A DNA stretch of 64,000 nucleotides from an uncultured Schlesneria sp. (GCA_903834925.1 CAILLA010000285.1:47593-111592); one strand, 5' to 3'. Shown: positions 37,501 through 46,685, counted from the stretch's first letter. The notes: generated from the letters alone by a model not told the origin. Translations and numbers: made by a program.

Positions 37501-37882
37501 GACAAGTAATGGGCTGAAATTCCAAGGGACGGGTGGAACCGGATTCCGCTTCGGGTTATACGAAAAAACGACAGCCACGATTACTGGAAACAACATGGCG
37601 GACCTTGCAGGGGGTGCCACCGGAATGCTGTTCGACTATGCCGCTTCGAGTTCCTATTTCACGATCAATGCAAACACCATCAATCTGCTGGCTGGCGACA
37701 CGTTGACTCATCGGGGCATCATATTCAGCCAGGTTGCTCCAACGATTTCGCTGTATGCACCATCGGGATCGCCAACGAACTGGATTCGTAATACTGCGTC
37801 GCTTTCAGATGGATTCTCAATGCCAAAGGGAACGGGAATCGGCGGGGTGATTATCGACAATGTCTTAGTATTGGCCCCGTAA
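34505..37882 (+). CDS. Inverse autotransporter (intimin/invasin-like barrel) with beta-helix passenger
   Basis: A 1125-residue outer-membrane protein. The start at ATG 34505 gives a signal peptide (IVALIFSLIGMGSLVPRILRA) with cleavage before DLSPP; a frame from 34415 would add 30 residues without it. After an acidic, Pro-rich linker, residues about 105-325 form the beta-barrel (FGFGYRRLIDDWNAWGGASV, YTHDKLYGDNFMVGLSLQFP), typical of inverse autotransporters. From about residue 360 to the end is a right-handed parallel beta-helix with many short Asn/Gly/Ser/Thr repeats (GNGIVFNG, GNGFVLEN, GTGLLLNS). The barrel would display the helix on the cell surface for adhesion or glycan binding. Confidence 0.85.
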   Translation: MSTRIPDASRLKHYLKSTWIVALIFSLIGMGSLVPRILRADLSPPVRVMPREPDVDEESPDPEEPAKPKQVAQNVDFSEAEQILVPQTGNSIGVFGRASHLAAKTFGRNYSITPIEAMPYLLTDEHFVFADLRGFVTNQSRGGGNFGFGYRRLIDDWNAWGGASVWYDADQSTGKMFQQVGLSFEGLIQQFEVRSNVYLPFSTSQSVSSSVSNSTIVGNQLLYSRTIDVGTALRGVDAEIGYSVPIRDRHVVRGFVGGYHFDGGSTSGVNGFKARVEGVINNTITAQVLYTHDKLYGDNFMVGLSLQFPFANNHPAASWTRNTPSPFRFVERNYNVIIAQSQTNESNQVAADPTTGKAYVIDQIFANPNNAGGGSGMSDGTSANPFPSVSAAQAAGGNVFLVQSGSVLTQAITLNTGQHLFGQGSFTETLPTTGGGNVQIPNLLQAAAQQSGAGSTPTIQSVNGTAVTLASNSEVGGFIINGASGNGIIGNGVSGVSLHDLVFSSIGGDAINLTNSSGNVTMSNIQVTSASGNGIVFNGGNPNITYHGAGDSITAAGNGFVLENLTGGSIAIDNLSLTNVGGTGLLLNSVASNATIDSLTVNQSGTGNSGGSAVAISGMTGITKAVNGVSTSTYNTYNFTGNTKITSPNGVGFSVSGTDANIYIANLNVTSTSTQAAVSLANATNPITVGNLNVNSQDGIGLYTNKASSLQINGGSLTTVNAPAIDVQSSGFNAKLGAVSVNGGPYGIQIEGSTGNFVIQGNGNYATGGTIQNTTVGGVLINGYGNTNFSYVDFTNNADGIQSANTTSLSLSHMRMTGTAGYAIDSLNDGTVSLGNSILTGNGAVGGGTIRLQVNTVGTYASYVETNTITDPNGAAIQIATLSGGAGSTLTTQVSGNVLTGYGNGSPIVGMNWNGPVIATVSGNVFYAYGSNMTAISLQDSSLLPTAVTTTNTTGANLLATVSGNSIFFQNAGATSGTAVYIGDGQSGQTSTGTSTLTVTSNGLKFQGTGGTGFRFGLYEKTTATITGNNMADLAGGATGMLFDYAASSSYFTINANTINLLAGDTLTHRGIIFSQVAPTISLYAPSGSPTNWIRNTASLSDGFSMPKGTGIGGVIIDNVLVLAP

Positions 37883-37945
37883 CCTGCCGTTCGTTGGTGA
37901 CACAGTGAATGTCCCACACGATTATTCGCCATTTTGTTCAATTGC

Positions 37946-39019
37946 TTAGACAATCAGCATCGCATCACCATAGCTGTAAAAGCGGTAGCGTTCTGTGATT
38001 GCGGATTGATAGGCACTGAGCATGAATTCGAGTCCACCAAACGCGCAAACAAGCATTAACAACGTCGATTTCGGCAGATGAAAGTTCGTCAGTAATACGT
38101 CCGTCGACTTAAACTCATACGGGGGACGAATGAAAATATTTGTCTCACCTTGCCACTCTCGAAATGTGGTCGTTTCGCCCGCGCCATCGATTTTCTGGCA
38201 GGCTGATTCCAGTGTACGCAAACTCGTGGTTCCGACGGTGACAATGCGACCGCCGTGACTGCGAGTGTCAGCCAGTGTGTCGGCGGCGATTTTGGAAATG
38301 TCGCACCATTCGGAATGCATTCGATGGTCTGACAGGTTTTCTACCGCGACTGGGCGGAAAGTTCCAATGCCGACATGCAGCGTGACTTCGGCTCGCTGAA
38401 CTCCCCGTTGACAACATGTGTCGAGCAGTTCAGGCGTGAAATGGAGTCCAGCGGTCGGGGCTGCGACTGATCCCAGGTGACGGGCAAAAGTCGTCTGGTA
38501 ACGTTCACGATCCAGGCTGTTTGCATGTTTGCGGTCCATGTATGGGGGCAACGGAACGTCCCCGAACCGTTGCAAAAGATCCAGGGTACTTTCCGTTGAG
38601 GACGGTTCGAATAACGAAACGCCGTCTGTTTCTTTTGCGATGAGTTTGAGTTGTAACGCGTCACCGGCATCATTCTTCACTGTGATGGATTCGTTCGGAC
38701 GCAGGTAGCCCCGGGTCTGTCCAATCAACCGCCAAAGACCATTTGGAGCTGAACCCAAATAGAGTCCTTCCCACTTTCCTCCGGTTGCGGTGCGAACGCC
38801 AAATAATCTTGCGGGGAGAACCCTGCTATTATTCAGCACGAGGCAATCACCTGTTCGTAATAATTCTGGCAAGTCGCGAATCTGTCGATGAGTGATCGTT
38901 TTCGAACGTCGGTCGAGCACCATAAGCCGCGCGGCATCTCTCGTCGAAAGCGGTTCTTTCGCGATCAGGTCTTCCGGTAGATCGTAGTCGTAGGTTGAGA
39001 GCAGATCCTCGCGGGACAT
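37946..39019 (-). CDS. queA: S-adenosylmethionine:tRNA ribosyltransferase-isomerase
   Basis: A 357-residue QueA, adding the epoxycyclopentane precursor of queuosine to tRNA. YDLPEDLIAKEPL at the N-terminus, LVLNNSRVLPARLFG, SVAAPTAGLHFTPELL, THVGIGTF-like LHVGIGTFRPV and LTNFHLPKSTLLMLV are the family motifs. The frame runs up to 39094, but the family starts at MSREDLLSTYDYDLP; ATG 39019 or 39022 is therefore chosen. It lies 117 bases downstream of the histidine kinase on the same strand. Confidence 0.95.
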   Translation of the reverse strand: MSREDLLSTYDYDLPEDLIAKEPLSTRDAARLMVLDRRSKTITHRQIRDLPELLRTGDCLVLNNSRVLPARLFGVRTATGGKWEGLYLGSAPNGLWRLIGQTRGYLRPNESITVKNDAGDALQLKLIAKETDGVSLFEPSSTESTLDLLQRFGDVPLPPYMDRKHANSLDRERYQTTFARHLGSVAAPTAGLHFTPELLDTCCQRGVQRAEVTLHVGIGTFRPVAVENLSDHRMHSEWCDISKIAADTLADTRSHGGRIVTVGTTSLRTLESACQKIDGAGETTTFREWQGETNIFIRPPYEFKSTDVLLTNFHLPKSTLLMLVCAFGGLEFMLSAYQSAITERYRFYSYGDAMLIV

Positions 39020-39138
39020 CATACTTTTGCTTAGGAAGAGAAAACGGTTGAGAATTGTCCCGAAAGGCCCGATGACACGATACCGGAATTTCAAACACGC
39101 TTCGACCGGGCTGAAAGCGATATCGATTCAAGTTTTGA

Positions 39139-40737
39139 CTAAGCAGCCGATCGGTTCGAGGGATTTGCACAGCGCGGTAGATGGACTCGAAACGTACTTC
39201 CGTGGCCGACCCCATCGCTGGTCGCCTCAATACGTCCACCGTGATCGCGGACGATGCGATGAGTGATGGACAGGCCTAAGCCCGTTCCCTTTCCATTTAA
39301 CTTCTCAGTAAAAAACGGCTCATAAAGATTTGCAATGACGTCTGCCGTCATTCCACATCCGTTGTCTTGCACGCTGAGCACAACTTCGTCAACAAGTTCA
39401 ACGATCTGGATCGATAACGTCCCCGATCCATTCATCGCTTCCAGACCATTTGCGACGAGATTCAAGATGACCTGTTTCATTTCGGCAGCGCTGACATCGA
39501 GCAAATGTGGCTTACTTCGATCGAACTCGATTTTATAGTTATCGAATTTGCTCATGTGCGACACCATGTCAAGCACTTCGGTGACAATCTTCGTCAGATC
39601 TTGTCTGGCTTTCGGACCATTTGTCCCACGTGCAAAGTCGAGGACTCGCGACGTGATCTGCTGACAGCGAGTCGATTCCCGTTCAATCATCCCAAGATAC
39701 GTTGATAACAGCTCCCGATCGTCGTTGGGAAGTTCCGTACCCAATGATCCGTCGCTGATCCGCTCGATCAGTGATTCTGCGGCGGCCCCAATCGCTTGCA
39801 ACGGATTGTTGATCTCGTGCGAAATCCCCGATGCGAAAAAGCCAATCCCTGCCAGTCGTTCGTTCCGCAGAATTTGACGACTGCGTTCTTCTACTTCCCG
39901 TGCCAACTTGGCCTTGTCTGTCTGAAACCGAGCCGTCATCTTGTTAAACATCTCGGCCAGTTCCACCATTTCGTCTTTACCTCGAAGTTTCAGTCGATAC
40001 GTATAATCTCCGTTTGCAACCCGAGATGCCGCTTCGTGTAACTGTCGGATCGGTGTCAAAATCCAGTGGTATCCAAAATAGATCAAGCTGAAAAACAGTG
40101 CGACGACGATTGCTGTCGGGCACCCGATCAACCATAGCCGCCACTCGATTTCATCGTCTGAACCGCGTAAGGTCGATTCGAACCCACTTTCCAGATTCGG
40201 AATTTGCTGGCAAAGTGTCTGCAAATCCGCGATCGTAAGCAACATGGATGCGAGCAGACGTTTGTCAGGATTTTCCGTTGATGGACGGTTTCTTGCGAGT
40301 GAATTGAGTCGATATTGGATTTGATAAAGGGTTGGTTGTTCACTCAAGAAGTGCCGAATTCCCGCATTGGATTTCTCCAGATCTAAACATCGCCGATGAA
40401 ATTCTTTAAATTCGTCGCGAGCCTTTTGTTGTCGCTCAATCCACATCTGCTCATCAATATACGTGAGTTCGACCGAGTAATCCCCCGGTCGCATCGGAAT
40501 CTGTAGCGGGCTGACTGGTTCCGGAATCCGTAGGACTAGCGGTTCAGCGAGACCCTGAATTGCCGCTGCGAGATTGGCCCGGTGCGGTTCTTTATCCCGG
40601 CTGAAACGCAAGTCATCAACAACGTTCCAATAGGCGTAAATCGCCGACAGCCCAGCGACCGACAATAAGAGCAACATGGCAAATACGAGTGCCAGGCCGA
40701 TCACCAGCTTGCGTCGAATCGAACGCGTTAGCAACAC
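39139..40737 (-). CDS. Membrane sensor histidine kinase
   Basis: A 532-residue kinase. Membrane helices at about residues 11-33 and 202-224 enclose a periplasmic, helical sensor region. A HAMP linker (about 225-278, LTPIRQLHEAASRVANGDY) leads to the H box FASGISHEINNPL with phospho-acceptor His307 and to the ATP domain with NLVANGLEAM, VQDNGCGM and GKGTGLGLSI. No response regulator is next to it, so it is an orphan here; the partner must be elsewhere. The signal is unknown. Confidence 0.93.
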   Translation of the reverse strand: MLLTRSIRRKLVIGLALVFAMLLLLSVAGLSAIYAYWNVVDDLRFSRDKEPHRANLAAAIQGLAEPLVLRIPEPVSPLQIPMRPGDYSVELTYIDEQMWIERQQKARDEFKEFHRRCLDLEKSNAGIRHFLSEQPTLYQIQYRLNSLARNRPSTENPDKRLLASMLLTIADLQTLCQQIPNLESGFESTLRGSDDEIEWRLWLIGCPTAIVVALFFSLIYFGYHWILTPIRQLHEAASRVANGDYTYRLKLRGKDEMVELAEMFNKMTARFQTDKAKLAREVEERSRQILRNERLAGIGFFASGISHEINNPLQAIGAAAESLIERISDGSLGTELPNDDRELLSTYLGMIERESTRCQQITSRVLDFARGTNGPKARQDLTKIVTEVLDMVSHMSKFDNYKIEFDRSKPHLLDVSAAEMKQVILNLVANGLEAMNGSGTLSIQIVELVDEVVLSVQDNGCGMTADVIANLYEPFFTEKLNGKGTGLGLSITHRIVRDHGGRIEATSDGVGHGSTFRVHLPRCANPSNRSAA

Positions 40738-41088
40738 TTAGACTTCCTTGTCTTTCTGTGATCGATTTTTAATGCGGTATGCCATTCTCAATCAAATCGG
40801 CACGATCCGCTGCTCGTTTGGCTCCCAAGATTACAACGATTTCAAAAATCGCTCAACATCGAATGGTTTTTGCATCACCGCTCGAATCTGGCTGTTATTC
40901 TTCGGCACCGCTTTGTCAGTCCCCTTTCCGAATTTCTTTCTGCGAATCGCGGTCGATTCACGAATGAACACTTACGGAATCATTGTCTCCAGTTCGGTTC
41001 TCTGGAGGAATTGTCATCGCCCGTGTAGCCTCTGTCTAACGGATGGTTTGAATCACGAAAAATCGCTGACAAAAAAGGAGTGTCGTTT
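40738..41088. other. Intergenic region between divergent kinase and M16 protease genes
   Basis: The 351 bases must contain both promoters. The ribosome site AAAAAAGGAG precedes the protease ATG. I found no hairpin, repeat or convincing gene; open frames at 40748-41107 and 40779-40967 lack features. Confidence 0.5.
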
Positions 41089-43800
41089 ATGCGGATTCAA
41101 CGGATGATTTTTGGTCTGATTATTCTGGCATACGGCCTGAATCTGGTCGCGGCTGGCGAGCCGAAAAAGCTGGGTTCGATCGAAGGGCTGACCGAATATC
41201 AACTCGATAACGGGTTGAAAGTGGTGATTTTCCCCGAGCCTTCGAAGGACAAAATCACCGTCAATATGACCATTCTTGTCGGGTCGCGCCATGAGGGATA
41301 TGGCGAGGCCGGAATGGCTCACTTGCTTGAACATATGCTGTTTAAGCCCACGGCCGGCCATCCTCGACCCGACCAGGAATTGCAGGCACGAGGTGCCGAT
41401 TATAACGGAACAACCTGGGTCGATCGGACGAACTATTACGAGACTCTACCAGCGGGTGACGATAATCTGGAATGGGCTATCGGCTACGAAGCGGACCGAT
41501 TGGTGAACTGTCCAATCAAAGCAGAAGAGTTGGCCAGTGAGATGACCGTCGTTCGCAACGAGTTCGAAATGGGCGAAAACAACGCCAAGGGGGTTCTCGA
41601 ACAACGAATGTTTGCAACCGCCTACGAGTGGCACAACTATGGCAAGTCGACCATCGGCAATCGAGCCGATATTGAGCGGGTTCCGGTCGATAACCTGCGA
41701 GCCTTTTACAAGAAATTCTATCGGCCAGATAACGCCGTGTTGTTTATTGGCGGTCGTTTGGACGAAGCCAAGACGCTGGCCATGGTCGAAAAGTATTTTG
41801 GACCGATTCCTCGTCCTGCGGAAAAGATTCGAGCTACGTATACAGAAGAACCTGCACAGGATGGCGAGCGCCTCGTCACATTACGTCGGGTTGGAAACGT
41901 GGCTGTTGCGGGCGTTGTCTACCATATTCCTGCCGCATCAGACGAAGAGTTTCCTGCAACTGCAATTCTGGAAGCGATTCTGACTGCTGACAAAACCGGT
42001 CGTCTTTATAAGTCACTGGTTGAAACCCGACGTGCGTCCAAGGTCGAAGGAATGGCCTATGCCTGGCACGATCCGGGTGCGATCTTCATTACAGCCGAGG
42101 TCGCTCAGGGAAATGAACCGAATAGTATCGTGGAAACAATGCTGGATACGATCGAACAGGTCCCCAACAAGGGAATTACCGAAGTCGAACTTGTACGAGC
42201 GAAGCGGCAGTTCCGTAAATATATCGACCAGCTTTCCGCCGACACTCAGAAGCTGTTGATCGAACTTGCAGAATCGGCCGCAGCTGGGGACTGGCGATTG
42301 TTCTTTCTCAATCGAGATCGGTTAGAGAAAGTGACAGTCGACGACGTGAATCGAGTTGCCAAGAAGTACCTGCAAACCAACAATCGCACGGTCGGCGTTT
42401 ATGTTCCGGTTCAACAACCACAAAGGACGCCTGTTGCTGCGGCACCTGATGTGGCAAAGCTCGTCAAAGACTACAAGGGGCGACCCGAATTCTCGATCGG
42501 AGAAGAGTTTGACGTATCTCCAGCGGCGATCGAATCTCGTGTGAAACGTTCGACAATCGAAGGAATCAAGGTGGCTCTGCTACCCAAGAAGAACCGAGGC
42601 GGCACGGTCTCATTGCAGCTTCGCCTGCGATATGGGTCTGCCGCATCGTTGTTTGGAAAGTCGCAAGCATGTGAGTTCCTTCCGGGACTCATGGCACGTG
42701 CCACTCGACAACTGAACCCGGAACAGCTTGCAGATAAACTTGACGAGTTGCAAAGCACGCTGAGTGCCAGTGGTTCGGCGGGTGAAGCCACGTTCTTTAT
42801 CCAGTCGAAACGAGAAAATCTGACTGCTGTGATCGACGTGCTGAGACAAATCCTTCGCGAACCAGCGCTGTCCGTAGAGGAACTCGACATCCTGAAACAA
42901 CGTCGTGTGTCAGCACTGGAAGAACAAACGACGGATCCCCAAGCGCTCGCAATGCGGTTAGTTTCCCAGAAGTTAAATCCCTATCCATCGGGCGATGTTC
43001 GTTCACAGCCAAACCTGGTCGACGAACTGAAACTCGTTCGAGAACTCAATCTTGCCAGCATCAAGGCAATTTATGACGAATTTCTTTCGGCCCAGGTGGG
43101 AGAACTGGTCATCGTCGGAGACTTTGATGAAGCCGCTTCGATCAAGGGTTTTGCAGCGGCACTCAGTGGTTGGAAGTCGAAGAAACCGTTTGAACGGATT
43201 GCTCGGTCGGCAGAAAAACCTCCAAAGCCGGAAACGGTTAGAATCGAAACTCCGGACAAGGCCAACGCGACGTACTTTGCCGGTCTGCTTCTACCACTGA
43301 AGGATGATCACCCTGACTATCCAGCTCTCGTCATTGGTAACGAAGTCTTAGGAGGAAGCGGTTTCGCGTCTCGGTTAATGAGCCGCATTCGTGAGAAGGA
43401 AGGTTTGTCCTATGGCGTGATGTCGTCGTTCAGGTCCAGTGCCTTAGACCCACGTTCGACATTCAATGTTATGGCAATCTGCAATCCCGAAAATGCTGAA
43501 AAGGTACTTCAATTGGCTCGAGAAGAAATTGAATTGCTGCTCAAGTCAGGCGTGACTGACGACGAATTGTCCGATTCACAGCAAGGGTGGATTAAAGGAA
43601 ATGAAGCGGATCGAGGTGACGATGCAAAGCTAGCCTCGATTCTCGCCTCTGGTCTTTTCACCGGGCGAACACTCGAACATGAAGCCAAGCTCGAATCGAA
43701 AGTCCGCAACTTGAAGGCTGACGACGTTGTTGCGGCACTTCGCAAACACATCGTTTCCTCGGAACTGGTGAATGTGATTGCCGGTGATTTGAAGAAGTAA
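41089..43800 (+). CDS. Secreted M16 family zinc protease (double domain)
   Basis: A 903-residue protease; the ATG at 41089 has AAGGAG eight bases upstream, and the GTG at 41080 is inside that region. A signal peptide covers about residues 1-23. The inverted zinc motif HLLEH is at residues 78-82, with the third ligand in EMTVVRNEFEMG. A second, inactive M16 half follows from about residue 500 (LRYGSAASLFGKSQACEFLP), and the C-terminal RIREKEGLSYGVMSSFRS motif is intact. Such enzymes degrade peptides in the periplasm. It is monocistronic and followed by a hairpin. Confidence 0.93.
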   Translation: MRIQRMIFGLIILAYGLNLVAAGEPKKLGSIEGLTEYQLDNGLKVVIFPEPSKDKITVNMTILVGSRHEGYGEAGMAHLLEHMLFKPTAGHPRPDQELQARGADYNGTTWVDRTNYYETLPAGDDNLEWAIGYEADRLVNCPIKAEELASEMTVVRNEFEMGENNAKGVLEQRMFATAYEWHNYGKSTIGNRADIERVPVDNLRAFYKKFYRPDNAVLFIGGRLDEAKTLAMVEKYFGPIPRPAEKIRATYTEEPAQDGERLVTLRRVGNVAVAGVVYHIPAASDEEFPATAILEAILTADKTGRLYKSLVETRRASKVEGMAYAWHDPGAIFITAEVAQGNEPNSIVETMLDTIEQVPNKGITEVELVRAKRQFRKYIDQLSADTQKLLIELAESAAAGDWRLFFLNRDRLEKVTVDDVNRVAKKYLQTNNRTVGVYVPVQQPQRTPVAAAPDVAKLVKDYKGRPEFSIGEEFDVSPAAIESRVKRSTIEGIKVALLPKKNRGGTVSLQLRLRYGSAASLFGKSQACEFLPGLMARATRQLNPEQLADKLDELQSTLSASGSAGEATFFIQSKRENLTAVIDVLRQILREPALSVEELDILKQRRVSALEEQTTDPQALAMRLVSQKLNPYPSGDVRSQPNLVDELKLVRELNLASIKAIYDEFLSAQVGELVIVGDFDEAASIKGFAAALSGWKSKKPFERIARSAEKPPKPETVRIETPDKANATYFAGLLLPLKDDHPDYPALVIGNEVLGGSGFASRLMSRIREKEGLSYGVMSSFRSSALDPRSTFNVMAICNPENAEKVLQLAREEIELLLKSGVTDDELSDSQQGWIKGNEADRGDDAKLASILASGLFTGRTLEHEAKLESKVRNLKADDVVAALRKHIVSSELVNVIAGDLKK

Positions 43801-43856
43801 TTCAACAGGTGTACTCAGTTACCTGAAGTCGAATCCTGTCTGCGAAAACGTCAAAT

Positions 43857-43890
43857 CGCTGCGTTCGTCGGTTTCTCGGCGAACGCAGCG
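43857..43890 (+). terminator. Hairpin after M16 gene, followed by ten Gs
   Basis: CGCTGCGTTCG (43857-43867) pairs exactly with CGAACGCAGCG (43880-43890), and two further inner pairs extend it. It lies 57 bases after the stop. Instead of a T-run it is followed by AA and ten consecutive Gs (43893-43902), so it is not a classical intrinsic terminator. Confidence 0.4.
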
Positions 43891-44054
43891 AAGGGGGGGG
43901 GGAGTTGATCGACTCAATTTCGTTGAGAGCCGCCGTAAGCAGTTCGCAAGCAGCTTCCGCTCCATGAACCCAAGGAACTTAGGCGACACTTAAAAAGTCA
44001 AGTTCCTCATGAGAGATTGCTCGCTTCGATCATTGTCTTAAACCGACAACACGA

Positions 44055-44840
44055 TCATTCAACAGGCATTGGTGCCGGAGCTGGAACTGGAGTCGTTGTC
44101 GTCGGCGCAGTTCCTGTTGCCACTGGCGTACCCGGTTGATCCTGCGTGGAAAACAATCCCATCCCAGTATCCGACTGCTTGAACTTGTAGCGCCCCGTTG
44201 ACAGCGTGTATTTCGTGGTTTGACCGTTACCGAGATTCACGTCGATCGTCCACGTGCGATCGTTGGTAAATTTCTGAACCGTACCTGGCTTCATCGAATA
44301 AACGTTGCCGTTTAATGTGTACTGGGCATCCTGAGTGTTCGTCGGTGGACTGAACAGCAGAATTTCTCCGTTGTCGTACGTGACTTGTGCGGCCGACGTC
44401 ACCACGCCGGATGTCGTCACAATAGGAGAACTGCCGGTATAAACCGTGTTCGAATAAACCGGCTGGGTATAGACCGGTTGACTGTAAACTGGTGTCGAAT
44501 AAACCGGTCGAGCGTAACCATAACTTGGATATCCACCGTATCCATATCCTGGGTAACCGAACCCGCTCCCGTAGAATAGGCCAATTCCACCGACGCCACC
44601 TCCGTAGTAGCCTCCGCCTCCGTGGTGATATGTACCCCCTCCGCTGTGGTGGTAACCAGTTCCGCCAACATGGTGTCCACCACCACCGATGTGTCCACCA
44701 CCTCCCATATGTCCGCCCCCGCTGTGTCCTCCGCCTCCACCATGTCCACCGCCACCATGAGCCATTGCAACACCGCTTGTCGCAACGCCAGCGATGCATG
44801 CGAACGTCAAGACCCATTTTGCCGACATCAAATGAAACAT
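44055..44840 (-). CDS. Secreted Gly/His-rich protein with PVY repeats
   Basis: A 261-residue exported protein; ATG 44840 is chosen because AAAGAGG lies eight bases upstream (the frame reaches 44879). After the signal peptide (GVATSGVAMA) come about 65 residues of Gly/His repeats (GGGHGGGGGHSGGGHMGGGG type), then Tyr/Gly-rich sequence and PVYS/PVYT repeats. The C-terminal 100 residues (VTYDNGEILLFSPP, TKYTLSTGRYKFKQSD) look like a small beta domain, followed by a Thr/Pro tail. The His-rich part could bind metal or act in the wall; function unknown. Confidence 0.75.
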   Translation of the reverse strand: MFHLMSAKWVLTFACIAGVATSGVAMAHGGGGHGGGGGHSGGGHMGGGGHIGGGGHHVGGTGYHHSGGGTYHHGGGGYYGGGVGGIGLFYGSGFGYPGYGYGGYPSYGYARPVYSTPVYSQPVYTQPVYSNTVYTGSSPIVTTSGVVTSAAQVTYDNGEILLFSPPTNTQDAQYTLNGNVYSMKPGTVQKFTNDRTWTIDVNLGNGQTTKYTLSTGRYKFKQSDTGMGLFSTQDQPGTPVATGTAPTTTTPVPAPAPMPVE

Positions 44841-45027
44841 CGTTGTACCTCTTTCGCTGCCTGTCATTGAGGACGTCACTGACCTGCCGTCGCGTCTGGT
44901 TCAATCCGCCTGATGATCAAAGCGGGGCCATCACAATTCCGGCACCTGATTCTTTCGCCCACATATTCACTCTAGGGCTGTCCAATGGCGGGTCAAGAAG
45001 TCTCTTTGAATCCTGTCGAGACCGTAA

Positions 45028-45504
45028 TCAGTTTGCAGGGATTCCACCGAATTGCCGAACCGCCTCGTAAACAACGGCACAAACGGTATTGGCAAGATTC
45101 AGGCTGCGCACTTCCGGGTACATCGGAAACTGCAGGGTATGGCTGCGGTATTGATCGACGATGCTGGCTGGCAGCCCGTTGGTCTCGCGTCCGAATAGCA
45201 GGATATCTCCCGGTGAAAAACTGGCTTCCCAGACAGTTCGAGCCGCTGGGTTTTCGATGCACCAGACTGTCCGACCGGGTAATCGGCTGAGCAGATCGTG
45301 CCAGCTTTCGACCACTTCGTAATCGAGAAACGGCCAGTAATCGAGGCCCGCCCGGCGAAGCTGGCTCTCGTCCAGGCTGAAACCAAGCGGTCGAATCAAC
45401 CACAGTTTTGCCCCGACCGCCACGCACGTCCGACCGATGTTACCAGTATTCGGCGGGATTTCCGGCTGAAAAAGCACAATATGCAGCAGTGGCTCGCGCG
45501 ACAT
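45028..45504 (-). CDS. trmL: tRNA (cytidine/uridine-34-2'-O)-methyltransferase TrmL
   Basis: A 158-residue SPOUT methyltransferase. PEIPPNTGNIGRTCVAVGA at the start, LLFGRETNGLP in the middle and FPMYPEVRSLNLANTVCAVV at the end form the knotted SAM site of TrmL. It methylates the ribose at the wobble position of certain leucine tRNAs. Its ATG shares one base with the stop of hpnH (TGATG), so the two are translationally coupled although functionally unrelated. Confidence 0.93.
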   Translation of the reverse strand: MSREPLLHIVLFQPEIPPNTGNIGRTCVAVGAKLWLIRPLGFSLDESQLRRAGLDYWPFLDYEVVESWHDLLSRLPGRTVWCIENPAARTVWEASFSPGDILLFGRETNGLPASIVDQYRSHTLQFPMYPEVRSLNLANTVCAVVYEAVRQFGGIPAN

Positions 45505-46685
45505 CAGGAACTCAAAACTGGCAGTTGGACCTTGCGAATTCGTTCATCGTCAGTGACCGGTTCGTGACTCGGACCGCTCTCTGAAGATCCTGGTTCCTGT
45601 GGCGGAAGCTTTTCACGTCCCGCACCAAACAGCGTCAATTTTACCACCTGGGAAAACGCTTTGAGCGACCCGAACGTATCGGCGACGGCGGTCGCTTCGT
45701 ATCCGCAATGGACCATACAGTCAGCACACTTGGAGTTGCCGCTGGATCGTCCGTATTGAGACCAGTCTGTTGTGTCGAGTAATTCCTGGAACGTTTCGCA
45801 ATAGCCTTCATTCAGCAGATAGCACGGTTTTTGCCAGCCAAACAGGTTGTAGGCGGGCATTCCCCACGGCGTGCATTCCAGATCCCAGTTTCCTTTGAGA
45901 AATTCGACAAACAATGGCGAAAGGTTGAACTTCCAGCTTCGTTTCGCGTTCCCGACGATCCGCTTGAAAAGATTCGTGGTCTCGTTGCGTCGCAGGAACA
46001 ATTCCTGGAGCGGCGCCTTTTCGTATTGGTAACCGGGCGAGATCATCATTCCTTCGACACCCAGGCCCATCATGTTGTCGAACATTTCCCGCATCGATGC
46101 AGGATCGGCGTTGTTGTAAACCGTCGTATTTGTCGTGACGCGAAAACCTTTGGCGACGGCGGTCTTGATCGCGCTGATGGCGACGTCATAAACACCTTCG
46201 CGGCAGACCGCAAAATCATGTTCTTCCTTAGGTCCATCGAGATGGATCGAGAATGACAGGTATTTGGACGGTTTGAACTGATCGATATGTTTTTCGAGCA
46301 GGATGGCGTTCGTGCAAAGATAGACGTATTTCTTGCGCGCGACTAACCCTTCCACGATTTCACCGATTTGCGGATGCAGTAGCGGCTCACCACCAGGAAT
46401 GGAAACCATTGGTGCACCGCATTCGTCAACCGCTTTGAAACACTGTTCGGGTGTCAGGTGACGACGAAGAATGTCTGCAGGATACTGAATCTTCCCGCAA
46501 CCGGCACAAGCCAGATTACAGCGAAACAGTGGTTCGAGCATCAACACCAGCGGATAGCGTTTCACGCCGCGAAGTTTCTTGCCAATTACGTAACTCGCCA
46601 CTGTCCACATCTGCGAAACAGGAACACCCATCCGAAATAACTCCGTTAAACGGTCCCGCTGAACCGTCGACGATCTGGATAACAA
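45504..46685 (-). CDS. hpnH: Radical SAM protein HpnH (adenosylhopane synthase)
   Basis: A 393-residue radical SAM enzyme. The cluster motif CNLACAGC has Cys56, Cys60 and Cys63. GKIQYPADILRRHLTPEQCF, SIPGGEPLLHPQI and the C-terminal CADCMVHCGYEATAV match HpnH, which joins a 5'-deoxyadenosyl group to diploptene as the first step of extended hopanoids. The start could instead be the Met at residue 19 (46631), where family similarity begins. No other hopanoid gene is adjacent. It overlaps trmL by one base. Confidence 0.92.
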   Translation of the reverse strand: MLSRSSTVQRDRLTELFRMGVPVSQMWTVASYVIGKKLRGVKRYPLVLMLEPLFRCNLACAGCGKIQYPADILRRHLTPEQCFKAVDECGAPMVSIPGGEPLLHPQIGEIVEGLVARKKYVYLCTNAILLEKHIDQFKPSKYLSFSIHLDGPKEEHDFAVCREGVYDVAISAIKTAVAKGFRVTTNTTVYNNADPASMREMFDNMMGLGVEGMMISPGYQYEKAPLQELFLRRNETTNLFKRIVGNAKRSWKFNLSPLFVEFLKGNWDLECTPWGMPAYNLFGWQKPCYLLNEGYCETFQELLDTTDWSQYGRSSGNSKCADCMVHCGYEATAVADTFGSLKAFSQVVKLTLFGAGREKLPPQEPGSSESGPSHEPVTDDERIRKVQLPVLSS

